In this document: in pieces, positions 45,116 to 54,423 of the stretch
Position numbering within the stretch: position 1 is the stretch's first letter
How the letters are laid out: every line of letters starts with the position of its first letter
NCBI RefSeq assembly: GCF_014647875.1
Contig: NZ_BMQA01000001.1
Span: 1 to 64,000, forward strand
Reading direction: 5' to 3'
DNA: 64,000 nucleotides
Origin: Streptomyces brasiliensis
GTDB lineage: Bacteria > Actinomycetota > Actinomycetes > Streptomycetales > Streptomycetaceae
The notes under the pieces: model-generated
Told to the model about the DNA's origin: nothing
Seen by the model: the letters and a program-made list of their open reading frames with translations, nothing else
Databases searched by the model: none
Program-made: the position numbers and the translations under genes

Positions 45116-46219
45116 ATGAGACTTTCGTTCCTCGAACCCCTCTACAGGCAATCGGGACCCTTCGCGTCGGTCTATGCGGACACCTCACGCGACAGCGCGG
45201 TGGCCGATCCCGACGCCGCCGTGGAACTGCGTCGGCGGCACCTGCGGGACGCCCTGACGGCCGAGGGCGCCGATCAGGACTCGCTCGCCGCGGCAGCCGG
45301 CGCCGTGGGCAGTGATGAGGACATCCCCGGCCAGCACGGGCAGGCGGTGTTCACCGCACACGGGCGACTGGCCCTGCTGGACGAGCTGCCCGTCCCGCCG
45401 GCCCATGATCGGACGCACTTCGGCTCGCTGCCGCACACGATGCCGCTGGCCGTGCAGCATGCGCCCGCGATCCCCTATGTGGCGGTGCATGTCCACTACG
45501 GGGGCCGCCACTCCACGTGCGCCGCGGGCACCGTCCGGTTCGAGGCCGAGGCCGGCGTGTGGCCTCTGACAAGGGTCACCCCGGGCCACCGTCTCTACGA
45601 GGAGATCCCGGTGTCCGACTGGTTGAACGCCGCCGCGGTGCTGGGGCGCGAACTGGAAGGACACGGCCGGCACATCAACGCCGAGACGGTGGTCGTCGCG
45701 GGCGACGTGTGGGCGCGCGGCATTCTCGTCCGTCGGCTCCCCGCGCTCCTGCGCGAGCGGGTCGTCACGGTGGAGGGCGCCGGTGAGTCCTCTCCGGGGC
45801 GAGCGCTGTTGGAGCATCGGCTGGACAACCTCTTCGGCGGACGCATGGCCGAGCACGACAGAGCCCTGCTGGGCGCCTTCCTCGCCCAGCGCGCACGCGA
45901 CGGAGCGGCGGGCGAAGGCCTCTCCGCAACCGTGTCAGCACTCCAACGCGGACAGGCCAAGGCCGTCTTCCTGAACAACCACCCCGAGTCGCCGTTGCGC
46001 CTGTGGGCCGGTCCGGAACCCCGTCAACTCGCCCTGACCGCACAGGAACTTCGGTCCTACGGCGTGCAGGACGTTCACCGGGAACGTGCCGACGCCGTCC
46101 TCGCCCGCGCTCTGGTCGGCACGAGGGCCGAACTCGTGGTCGTCCCAGAACAGCGCCTGAGGCTGTGCGACGGCGTAGGCGTTCTGCTCCGGTACGCCGA
46201 GGCGCCGAGCAACGCCTGA
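45116..46219 (+). CDS. baeRF2/Vms1-type protein (archaeo-eukaryotic release factor-like)
   Basis: 367 aa. MRLSFLEPLYRQSGPFASVY followed by DTSRD, and a later eRF1-like half (VVVAGDVWARGILVRRLP, LNNHPESPLRLWAG), match the actinobacterial baeRF family 2 (Rv2629-like). The fold is related to eRF1 and to Vms1/ANKZF1 peptidyl-tRNA hydrolases, so a role at stalled or hibernating ribosomes is possible. GGAAG precedes the ATG at 45116; a GTG at 45098 is in frame. Directly behind Ku and probably cotranscribed. Confidence 0.75.
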   Translation: MRLSFLEPLYRQSGPFASVYADTSRDSAVADPDAAVELRRRHLRDALTAEGADQDSLAAAAGAVGSDEDIPGQHGQAVFTAHGRLALLDELPVPPAHDRTHFGSLPHTMPLAVQHAPAIPYVAVHVHYGGRHSTCAAGTVRFEAEAGVWPLTRVTPGHRLYEEIPVSDWLNAAAVLGRELEGHGRHINAETVVVAGDVWARGILVRRLPALLRERVVTVEGAGESSPGRALLEHRLDNLFGGRMAEHDRALLGAFLAQRARDGAAGEGLSATVSALQRGQAKAVFLNNHPESPLRLWAGPEPRQLALTAQELRSYGVQDVHRERADAVLARALVGTRAELVVVPEQRLRLCDGVGVLLRYAEAPSNA

Positions 46220-46249
46220 TCCGCCTCCGGCGCATCCAGGAGGAAGGTC

Positions 46250-46540
46250 ATGAACGCCAAGGTGTCCGACGACATCCTGAGCCGTCGGCCGGAGTGGGGC
46301 GTGGACAGCGTCTTCGGATACCCCGGCGACGGCGTCGACGGCCTGCCGGCAGCCCGGGGTCGCGCCGACGAGGACCCACGCTTCGTCCAGTCCCGGCACG
46401 AGGAGATGTCGGCGTTCGAGGCGGTGGGTCACGTGAAGTTCAGCGGCCGCGTGGGGGTGTGCACGGCGACGTCGGGACCTGGTGCCGTCCGCCTGTTCAA
46501 CCGGTGTGCACCGGGAGGAACGCATGCCGGAGCTGCCTGA
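46250..46540 (+). pseudogene. N-terminal fragment of a TPP-dependent enzyme (pyruvate oxidase/PoxB type)
   Basis: About 83 codons match the start of PoxB/acetolactate-synthase-type enzymes: GVDSVFGYPGDGVDGLPAAR, PRFVQSRHEEMSAFEAVGH and VGVCTATSGPGAVRLFN. The HEEMSAFEA glutamate is the TPP-activating residue. After LFN the similarity stops; everything downstream (about 500 residues) is gone. Its SD (GGAGGAAGG) and start are intact. The fragment ends inside the start of the DNA glycosylase gene. Confidence 0.8.
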
Positions 46541-47306
46541 TGTCGAAGGCTTCCGCGAGGTGATGAACTCGTGTGGCCGTGGACGACGCGTCCGACAGCT
46601 CGACGTGCGGGACACAGGCGTACTGCGCGGCGTCACCGCGAAGCGCCTTCGCCGGGAGGTCGAGGGGCGGCGGCTCGGACCACCGCGCCGCCACGGCAAG
46701 TTGCTGATCGTCCCGGTGGACGACGGCCCGGTCCTCATCTGGCACTTCGGCATGACCGGAGCACTGCTGTGTGCCTCCTCGGACGACCCACTGGAGGCCC
46801 ATGACAGGGTCGTCCTCACGCTCGATGGTGATCAGCAGCTGCGCTACCGCGACCAGCGCAAGCTGCAGGGCGTACGGCTCGCCGAGGGGTCGGCAGCGGT
46901 GGAGCGCATCCTGGCCGCGCTGGGGCCCGACGCCCTCGACATGGAGCGCCGGGATCTCGGGGCGCTGCTCGCCGGGCGGCGAGGCGCCGTCAAGGCCGTA
47001 CTGATGGATCAGTCCGCCGTCGCCGGGCTCGGAAACCTTCTCAGCGACGAGATTCTCTGGCGTGCCCGCGTAGCCCCCGCACGACCGGCGCGAGACCTCA
47101 GCGACGTCGAGGTCCGGCATGTGTTCACAGCGATGCGGCGGGTGCTCGCCACTTCCCTGCGCGCCACATGCGTGCCAGCACGGCGCACGTGGCTCACCGG
47201 CCACCGCGACGACCACGAACCGACCTGCCCGCGCTGCGGCGGACGGCTGCGCTCGCGCCGTATCTCCGGCCGCCGTACCGTCTGGTGCCCACACTGCCAG
47301 CGCTGA
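46524..47306 (+). CDS. Fpg/Nei-family DNA glycosylase
   Basis: 260 aa. Begins MPELPDVEGFREVM, with the catalytic Pro2 and Glu3; the conserved lysine is in HGKLLIV, the helix-two-turn-helix region contains DQSAVAGLGNLLSDEILWRA, and a C-terminal zinc finger has CPRCGG and CPHC. It excises oxidised bases and nicks the strand. GGGAGGA precedes the ATG. The 3' end is complete, but the next base downstream already belongs to the truncated P-type ATPase on the other strand. Confidence 0.9.
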   Translation: MPELPDVEGFREVMNSCGRGRRVRQLDVRDTGVLRGVTAKRLRREVEGRRLGPPRRHGKLLIVPVDDGPVLIWHFGMTGALLCASSDDPLEAHDRVVLTLDGDQQLRYRDQRKLQGVRLAEGSAAVERILAALGPDALDMERRDLGALLAGRRGAVKAVLMDQSAVAGLGNLLSDEILWRARVAPARPARDLSDVEVRHVFTAMRRVLATSLRATCVPARRTWLTGHRDDHEPTCPRCGGRLRSRRISGRRTVWCPHCQR

Positions 47307-49760
47307 CGCGCCGGTCGGCACCGGTCGCGACGACGACCGCGCGACCACGGCCCGCTGCCACGGTGGTCCCCTCGTAGACCATGGACGTACGGTCCCCGAG
47401 GTCAGCGGCCAGAACGGGGGCCACGCTCTTGGCCACCGGCACCGACTCGCCGGTCAGCGCGGACTCGTCGACTTCCAGGTGGTGGCCCTCCATCAGGCGC
47501 CCGTCGGCCGGTACCACGTCCCCCGGGTTGAGGTTGACGACGTCGCCCACGGCCAGTTCCTCGGCGGGGGCGACAACCTCCTCCCCGTCCCGCACCACGT
47601 TGGCCATCACGGCCGACTCCCGTCGCAGTCGGGCGACCGCACGATCGGTCCGGTACCGCTGGAAACCGCCGAAGAGCCCCGACCCGGCGGTGACCGCCAC
47701 GATGACGACGGTGTCGAGAACGGCACCCACGGACGCCGACATGGCCGCCCCGGCGCCGAGGACGGGCGTCAGCGGGTTCGCCATCTCGGACAGATAGGTC
47801 CGACCCAGCGATGTCGTCGGGGCGGTGACACCGCTGGTCGTGGCCCGCGCCCGCGCCTCCTCGGCCGTGAGGCCCTCTTCACTGCCACCGGCCCTGGCGG
47901 GTGCGGTGGCCGGGTCCATGGCATGCCACGGGTGCCTGGGCGTGGGCAGCGGCGGGGGGCGCCGCAGCAGCCGTACCGCCTCCCACACGCCGGCCACGGT
48001 GCCCACTGCGGCGGCCGTGTTGAACGCCGTCACGCCTCGGGCGGCGGACCGCCGTCCCCGTCCGGCCAGTACCGCCGTCGAACCGACCACGGCCGCGGCC
48101 TGGGCGAGCCGCACACCCACCCGTGCGATCTCCCGGGCGGTGCGGCAGGCCTCCACGATCACCACGGCCGACGCCAGGTCGCCGTCCAGGTACAGATCCG
48201 CACTCCAGGGCGGTCTCTCCTGCGGGTCGGCGAAGCCGACGCCGACGTCGGCGGCCCGCAGCGCACGCCGGTCGTGCGAGATCAGCAGGACGCCGTCGCC
48301 GTCGCGCTGGAGGGCCCGTACGGACTCGACCAGCAGGCCCTTCCCCTCACCGACCGCGTCGGCCTCCCGCACCGACGCGTCGGCGGTGTGCGCACCCGCG
48401 GTCACCACCCTGAGCCCCGCCGCGTGGGCGGCCGGTACGAAGGCGCTCGCGGCGTCGTGCATCTCCGGCTGTACGGAGACCACGGCGAGCAGGCGCTGTC
48501 CGCGCGCCAGGCCCAGCACGAGCCGTGCGCCCTCCCGCTGCAGGCGCTCCCGGGCCCGCCTGCCGGTACGTCCCCGCAGCGTCAGACGCTCGACCGGCCC
48601 CAGCTCCCACTCCCCTTCGCCCCGCACGCGTTCGGGGGCAGCGCCGTCGAAGAGGCGGTGGGCCGTCGCGGCGAATTCGCCCGCGGGCGCGTCCTCGTCC
48701 AGGGCGACCAGATCGGCCGGCCGATGGGCCCCGGTGCACGTCCGTGTCCAGCACCACCGTGCCGATCCGGTCGAGTCTGCGCAGCGCCCCAGGGTCCGCC
48801 ACGACGACGCTCCGGAGAGCCAGGCCTCGCCCCAGAGCGCAGGCGAAGCCCTCGCGCGCCAGCAGCGGTGCCTTCGGGAGCCGTCAGCGCTGCCCCGACC
48901 GCCCGCCCGGGGCGCCTGGTGACCAGCATCGAGCCGCCGAACGACGCCGCCGCCACGGCGAGTGCCTGGTCGGCGTACCGCTCGACCGGTCCCGGCCTCA
49001 GGGGCGTCTCGCGGGGAGGTGGCTCCGCCCCCGCGCCATGGGCGGCCGCCGTGGCGCGGCCGGCCAGACGCGGCTCGGCCGCGGCCCAGGCGGTGGTCTC
49101 GGCAGCGGCCTCCATCGCGCGCAGGGCGTGCCGCAGCGTGTCCACTCAAGCCCCGGCGAGACCGCCGGAGCCCGCCTGGCCGAACGCGGTGAGCGAGGCC
49201 AGGAGCAGTCCGGCGTTGTCGGCGCCGACCGCCCGCTCCACGAGACGCCGCAGCCGCGGATGGGTGTCGACGAGCGGGGCCAGCGCCGCGAGGCGTGCGG
49301 GGACGGGGGTACGGCCCGTCAGACCGGCCAGGGCCGCCACGGGTGCAGCCGCCACGTGGAGGGCCGCGGCCGCGGCGGAACGACGGACCTGCCCGCCCGA
49401 CGCCGGATGCTCGGGCAGCGGGTGTGTGATGCCATGGGCCTCCTCCACGGCTTCGACCGCCTCGGTCAAGGCGTCCACCACCGCTGTGGTCTCGCACCCG
49501 GCCTCGGTGCCGACGACGGCGTGACCGAGCACGGTGTTGACCACCGCCCACTCGACCGCCGGCACGGCGGTCAAGCGCTGCTCGACGTCCCCGGCCGGCT
49601 TCTCCGCAGAGGACTCCGGGAGGTCACCGGGGCACAGACCCCGTACGGCGATGTGCGCGCGGTGCCCGAAGACCCGAACGCGGGCCTGGGCCTCGTTCCG
49701 TCGCACACCGGCCGCGCAGGAGACCGCGGCCCGCAGCAGTCCCCTTCCCGGCAGTGTCAC
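47307..49760 (-). pseudogene. P-type cation-transporting ATPase, truncated and multiply disrupted
   Basis: Begins at a GTG (49760) with an HMA-like region (RVFGHRAHIAVRGLCPGDLP). An in-frame TGA lies at 49146-49148 (GLAGA stop). Frame changes follow near 48880 and 48738, after which a long open frame carries SRRALRAADVGVGFADPQ-like and actuator-domain sequence ending DESALTGESVPVAKSV (TGES motif). The protein stops at VVVATGADR beside the glycosylase gene; the phosphorylation (DKTGT) and nucleotide-binding domains are wholly missing. Such a copy cannot transport ions. It resembles the long (about 1,400-aa) Streptomyces P-type ATPases. Confidence 0.82.
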
Positions 49761-49919
49761 AGCGCATCACCAGCTCCCTGGGACCACCCTCACTCCGCGT
49801 GCGCGATCAGGCAGGAATCCCGGGTTTGCAGGGCAACACTTTCCATGCGTGCATGCCACCGGCGCGCGAGAATTGAAGAGGCACACCACACCGACTCCGA
49901 CGAAGGAAGGAGGAGGGGG

Positions 49920-50267
49920 ATGGCCAGGACAACGGAGAGAACCCGGCAGGAAGCTCAGGCGGGCGATGGCGCAGGCATGCACCTGCACATGCGCACACTG
50001 CATCCTCCGGTCCCGATTCCGTACCTCACCAAGGAAGAGATGACGAACACGGCCCGAGCGGCGACGGCACGGCTACCCGGGACACCCGCCGCCAAGGACC
50101 TCGTTTTCTACGGAGGCCTCGGAGCACTGGCCGTGGCAGGGGCGCTGGAGTGGCCGGTCGCCCTTGCCGTCGGCGGAGCCACCTGGCTGGTGCGCAGCGG
50201 ACGGAGGCAGCAGAAGGAGACGCACGAAGGGCAGGAAAAGCGGCCTCGAGTGCCCGGAGGCAGGTAG
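49920..50267 (+). CDS. Hypothetical membrane-associated protein
   Basis: 115 aa from an ATG with GGAAGGAGG upstream. The N-terminal half is polar (LHMRTLHPPVPIPYLTKEEM), followed by one hydrophobic region LVFYGGLGALAVAGALEWPV and a basic tail. Similar small proteins accompany P-type ATPase genes in Streptomyces, and the adjacent broken ATPase is divergent from it. No known function. Confidence 0.62.
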   Translation: MARTTERTRQEAQAGDGAGMHLHMRTLHPPVPIPYLTKEEMTNTARAATARLPGTPAAKDLVFYGGLGALAVAGALEWPVALAVGGATWLVRSGRRQQKETHEGQEKRPRVPGGR

Positions 50268-50318
50268 GCCACACCCCGATGGCGCGCGGTGGCGTGAGCG
50301 CTGCCGGGCGCCCGGAGC

Positions 50319-50456
50319 TTAGGAGGCGACCGGCGCGAAGGCCGTACGCAACGACTGCGAACAAGCGGACCACAGCTGCCACACGAGGCGCAGAACGATC
50401 GCCTCGACGAGCGCAACGGCGATCTTCGTGGCTACGGCTGCCAGTATCTCGGCCAT
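50319..50456 (-). CDS. Very small membrane protein
   Basis: 45 aa: MAEILAAVATKIAVALVEAI then VLRLVWQLW and a short polar tail. One long hydrophobic helix makes up most of it. GAAAG lies about 9 bases before the ATG at 50456. The frame is open to 50567 but upstream codons look noncoding. Function unknown. Confidence 0.45.
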   Translation of the reverse strand: MAEILAAVATKIAVALVEAIVLRLVWQLWSACSQSLRTAFAPVAS

Positions 50457-50655
50457 GTTGGCTGACTTTCTGTACTCGGATACGGGTGTCTGAAATCTGA
50501 CAATCCAGATCTTTTCTGCACCACGGGAGGCCCTCGGGCATATTTTCAACGGCGCCGAGATGAACATGCGGTTTTGGGTGGCCTGGCGGAGTTCTGCGGT
50601 ACTCGATCCGTTCCGGGCCTGATCACGCCCCTCCCGTCAAGAAAGGGTGGACCGG

Positions 50656-51680
50656 ATGCCTGTCTCCCCGGCCGCGACGGATCTGCTCGGCCGTGTGCCG
50701 ACCGACGAGCGGGCCGCGTTGCGGCGAGCGCCTCGGCCCGAACGGCCCAGCCGATGCTCGCCACACTGACGGAGCATTACTTCTCCGACGCCGCGTGGAT
50801 ATTCGAGCGCAAGCTCGACGGGGAACGGTGTCTGGGATTCCACGACGGATCCCGCACGGGCCTGCTGTCCCGCAGCGGCCAGTCCCTCTCCGACACCGAT
50901 CCCGAGATCACGGAGGCACTCGATCGGCAGGGGTGCCACGACTTCGTCGTGGACGGCGAGATGGTGGCCTTCGAGGGCACCCGGACCAGCTTCGCGCGGC
51001 TCCAGCAGCGCATCGGCATTCATGACGCGGACCGGGCGCGGGCCAGCCAGGTGGCCGTGACGTACTACGTGTCCGACGTGCTGTACCTGGCGGGACACGA
51101 CGTCACCGGGCTCCCGCTGCGCACCCGTAAGGCCCTGCTGCGACGCGCTCCGGACTTCTCCTCACCGCTGCGTTTCACTCCGCACCGCAATGCCGACGGC
51201 GAGGCGTACTTCCGTCAGGCGTGCGAGCGGGGGTGGGAAGGGCTCATCGCCAAGCGCGCGGACAGCCGTTACGAGCGGCGCCGCTCGAGGAACCGGCTGA
51301 AGTTCAAGTGCGGCCGGCGCCAGGAACCGGTGATCGGCGGATTCACCGATCCCGCAGGCAGCCGCACCGGCTTCGGCGCGTTGCTGGTCGGCTACTACGA
51401 CGCAGGACGGCTCGTGTACGCGGGCAAGGCCGGTACCGGCTACGACCGCAGGAGTCTTGAAGGGCTGCGCGCACGGTTGGACCGTCTGGAACGCAGCCAC
51501 CCCCCGTTCGCGAACGGCCCCCGCGAGCGCGGCGCCCACTGGACGCAGCCGCAGCTCGTGGCCGAGATCGGGTTCACGAAGTGGACGGGCGACGGGAAGC
51601 TGCGCCACCCGCGGTTCCTCGGGCTGCGCACCGACAAACCCGCGGAGACGGTGGTGCGGGAGCGGCCTGGTGACAGGTGA
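50656..51680 (+). pseudogene. ATP-dependent DNA ligase (LigC/LigD type) with N-terminal frameshift
   Basis: Catalytic part complete in one frame from the ATG at 50754 (308 aa): nucleotidyl-lysine in FERKLDGERCLGFHDG (about K20 from that Met), VVDGEMVAFEG, EGLIAKRADSRYERRRS and the C-terminal OB region ending EIGFTKWTGDGKLRHPRF. The true start seems to be 50656: MPVSPAATDLLGRVPTDERA is followed by the family's RAP-PRP segment, but one base is missing near 50745-50750, so that frame ends early. Translation from 50754 would give a protein lacking about 33 N-terminal residues yet keeping all ligase motifs. It fits with the Ku gene as an NHEJ ligase. Confidence 0.72.
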
Positions 51681-51780
51681 GGAAGAACTCGCGCTCGTCG
51701 AGGCGAAGGACGGAATTCGAGTTCGAGTCTGCCGTACGACCGCCACACCTGGGCTCGGCACGACGACCACGTGCCTCCGG

Positions 51781-53541
51781 TCAGGGGCGGGACGTGCGCC
51801 CCGTCCGCCCCTTGTCCAGGAAATGCCGCAGGCGGGTTTCCGGCCACGTGTTGATCACGTCGTCCTTGGTGAGCCAGCCGCGCTGCGCCGTACCCACGCC
51901 GTAGCGCATGTTGGCCAGGTGGAGGACGGAATGAGCGTCGCTGTCGACGGCGAACTTCGCCCCGTACCGCCGGGCCCGCAGGATGTCCTCGTCGCGCAGG
52001 TCCAGCCGGTCGGGGTGGGCGTTGATCTCCAGGGCCGTACCAGTGCGCGCGCATGCTGCGAATACCTCGTCGAGGTCGACGTCGAGGGGCGGCCGCTTGC
52101 CGATGAGACGGGTGGTGGGGTGGCCGATGATGTTGACGCACGGGTTCTCGCAGGCCCGCACGATCCGCCGGGTCAGCGCCCCGCGGGTCTGGTTGAAGTG
52201 CGAGTGCACCGAGGCGACGCACACATCGAAGCCGGCCAGGAACTCCTCGGGCCAGTCGACGTCGCCGTCCGGGTCGATGTTCAGCTCCACACCGTGCAGC
52301 AACCGCATGCCCCGCCGTCCGCCCCGCTTGTGGTACGTGCCGTCGAGTTCCCGTACCTGCTCACGCTGGGCGAGTATCCGTTCCTCGGTCATCTGCTGCA
52401 TGTACAGATTCGGCCCGTGGTCGGTGATCGCGTAATAGGCGTAGCCGCGCTCGGCTGCCGCCTGCGCCATCTCCTCCAGCGGCGCGAGGCCGTCGGTCAG
52501 GTCGGTGTGGGTGTGCAGGTCACCCCGTAGGTCGGACTCCCCTACCAGGTCGGGCAGCTCGTCGCGCAGTCCGGCCTCGATCTCTCCGCGGTCCTCCCGC
52601 AGGGGCGGCGCGATCCACGGCAACCCGAGCCGGGCGTACACCTCCTCCTCGGTCTCGGAGACGATCTTCTCCCCGCTTTCGACGTCGAACAGGCCGTACT
52701 CGGACAGCTTCAGCCCCTCGCGCACGGCCAGCTCCCGCGTGCGGATGTTGTGTGCCTTCGAGCCGGTGAAGTACTGCTGCGCCGCGCCCCAGGAATCGGG
52801 CGGTACGACACGCAGATCGACGGCCAGCCCCTTGACGGTGCGTACCGAGGTCTTCGCCCGGCCGTGCGCGATGACCTCCGCGACATAGGGCAGCTCGGTG
52901 AAGGCATCCATCAGCCGCCCCGACTTCTGGGCTGCGGCAAGGACGTCGATGTCACCGACCGTCTCGCGTACACGGCGCAGCGACCCGGCGTAGGTGCAGC
53001 GACGGCAACCGGTCACGCGGGACAGTTGCCCGACGATGTCGTCGGCCAGGTCCATGGCCACGTCGAGCAGGACACGGTCGCCGGAGGACTGCAGGAGTTC
53101 GACGCCGTGCAGGATGTTCTCCTCCGTCCTGGGCCCGAAACCCTTCAGGTCGCGCAGTTTCTCGGCGTGGATCGCGTCGACCAGCTCGTCGACCGAGGAG
53201 ATGCCCAGTTCTTCATAGACGGCCAACGCCTTCTTGGGACCGAGCGTGGGGATGGCGGTCAGCCGCCGGACGCCGGCCGGAATCTTCGTGCGCACCTCGT
53301 CGACCGCGGACACACTGCCGGTGCGGAAGTACTCGGCGACCTTCTCCGCGATCGACTTGCCGACCCCGGGGATCTCCTGCAGCCCCTTGGCATCGAGCGT
53401 GGACACATCGGCGTGGTAGCCGCCGATCGCACGGGCGGCCTTCTCGTAGACGCGCGCCTTGTACGCGTCTCCGCCGGTGATCGATATCAGGTCCGCGTAC
53501 TCCTGGAACAGCGCCGCGACCTCGTCGTTGGACCGAGTCAT
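51781..53541 (-). CDS. polX: DNA polymerase/3'-5' exonuclease PolX
   Basis: 586 aa. N-terminal helix-hairpin-helix ([18 protein letters not shown]), the polymerase beta-type palm with [20 protein letters not shown], and a C-terminal PHP phosphoesterase domain opening [15 protein letters not shown], with later [16 protein letters not shown] and DSDAHSV. Fills gaps and trims ends in base-excision repair and end joining. ATG at 53541 matches the family start ([19 protein letters not shown]); the open frame to 53787 is not conserved. Convergent with the ligase gene. Confidence 0.93.
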   Translation of the reverse strand: MTRSNDEVAALFQEYADLISITGGDAYKARVYEKAARAIGGYHADVSTLDAKGLQEIPGVGKSIAEKVAEYFRTGSVSAVDEVRTKIPAGVRRLTAIPTLGPKKALAVYEELGISSVDELVDAIHAEKLRDLKGFGPRTEENILHGVELLQSSGDRVLLDVAMDLADDIVGQLSRVTGCRRCTYAGSLRRVRETVGDIDVLAAAQKSGRLMDAFTELPYVAEVIAHGRAKTSVRTVKGLAVDLRVVPPDSWGAAQQYFTGSKAHNIRTRELAVREGLKLSEYGLFDVESGEKIVSETEEEVYARLGLPWIAPPLREDRGEIEAGLRDELPDLVGESDLRGDLHTHTDLTDGLAPLEEMAQAAAERGYAYYAITDHGPNLYMQQMTEERILAQREQVRELDGTYHKRGGRRGMRLLHGVELNIDPDGDVDWPEEFLAGFDVCVASVHSHFNQTRGALTRRIVRACENPCVNIIGHPTTRLIGKRPPLDVDLDEVFAACARTGTALEINAHPDRLDLRDEDILRARRYGAKFAVDSDAHSVLHLANMRYGVGTAQRGWLTKDDVINTWPETRLRHFLDKGRTGRTSRP

Positions 53542-53804
53542 GCTGTCCGGGTGAGCAGGAACGGACCCGTTCAACCCTTTGGGGACGAAGCGCAGCAGAA
53601 ACGGTTCCTCGGGCCGCTCCCCATCGTGCCGGCGGGAGCCTTCACCGCTCTGGTGATCAGCGACGACCTGACCGGCGGCGCTCGTCGTCCGCCGGAGCCC
53701 GGCGGCCCTTTCGCGTCCCGGTTCGCGGGGGTGTCCCCGGGTACCCGGGGACACCCGAGTACTTCGTACGCGCTCGTAGCGCAGCACACTGGTGGGTGGT
53801 GGAC

Positions 53805-54224
53805 ATGACTCGGCAGATTCGGGAGATCATGACGCCGGATCCGGTGACGGTGACGGAACAGGCGCCCATAATCGAGGCGGCGCAGCTCATGCGGGAGCGG
53901 GGCATCGGTGACGTCATCGTCACAGAGTCCGGCCACCTCCGCGGCGTGGTCACCGACCGTGATCTGGTGATCCGGGCCCTCGCGGACCAGCGCAGCCCCA
54001 CGTTGACGACCGTCGGACAGGTGTGCAGCAGGGACCTCGTCACCTGCTCGCCGCAAGATGCCGTCGACGACGCGGTGCGGCTCATGCGTGAACACGCCTT
54101 GCGACGACTGCCGGTCATCGAGGGTGACGAGGTGGTCGGGACGGTCAGCCTGGGCGACCTGGCCATCGACCGGGATCCGCACTCCGCGCTCGCCGACATC
54201 AGTTTCGCGGAGCCGAACCGATAG
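53805..54224 (+). CDS. Two-CBS-domain protein
   Basis: 139 aa, a complete pair of CBS domains: REIMTPDPVTVTEQAPIIEA, VVTDRDLVIRALADQ, then LVTCSPQDAVDDAVRLMREH and VVGTVSLGDLAIDRDPHS. It probably binds an adenine nucleotide as a soluble energy sensor. A GGTGGGTGG lies upstream of the ATG; GTG at 53796 is in frame. It is the intact counterpart of the broken copy at 43192. Confidence 0.87.
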   Translation: MTRQIREIMTPDPVTVTEQAPIIEAAQLMRERGIGDVIVTESGHLRGVVTDRDLVIRALADQRSPTLTTVGQVCSRDLVTCSPQDAVDDAVRLMREHALRRLPVIEGDEVVGTVSLGDLAIDRDPHSALADISFAEPNR

Positions 54225-54423
54225 GCAGGTCCCATCGCTGCGGCGCCGTCGCAGCGAGGGCGCAGCAGAGGCGATCGACGCCGTACGGCGCCGGGGCGGC
54301 GTGTCGTCGGCGGTGGGCGCGTCGCCTGCCGACGAACCGCCGCCGCCCGGGTGTCCTGTGGAACCGGCACCAGGCGCGGGGTACCCGTCCGGCGCGACGA
54401 ACCTCAGGACGGGACGGTACGGC

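Noticed and set aside
47119..49524. An 801-codon plus-strand ORF across the ATPase region
   Set aside because: Its translation is low-complexity Arg/Gly/Pro; the minus strand carries P-type ATPase motifs, although broken.
33927..51680. Reading the whole decayed region as sequencing error
   Set aside because: Single-base shifts could be errors, but missing halves of six or more genes and clean chimeric joints cannot be.
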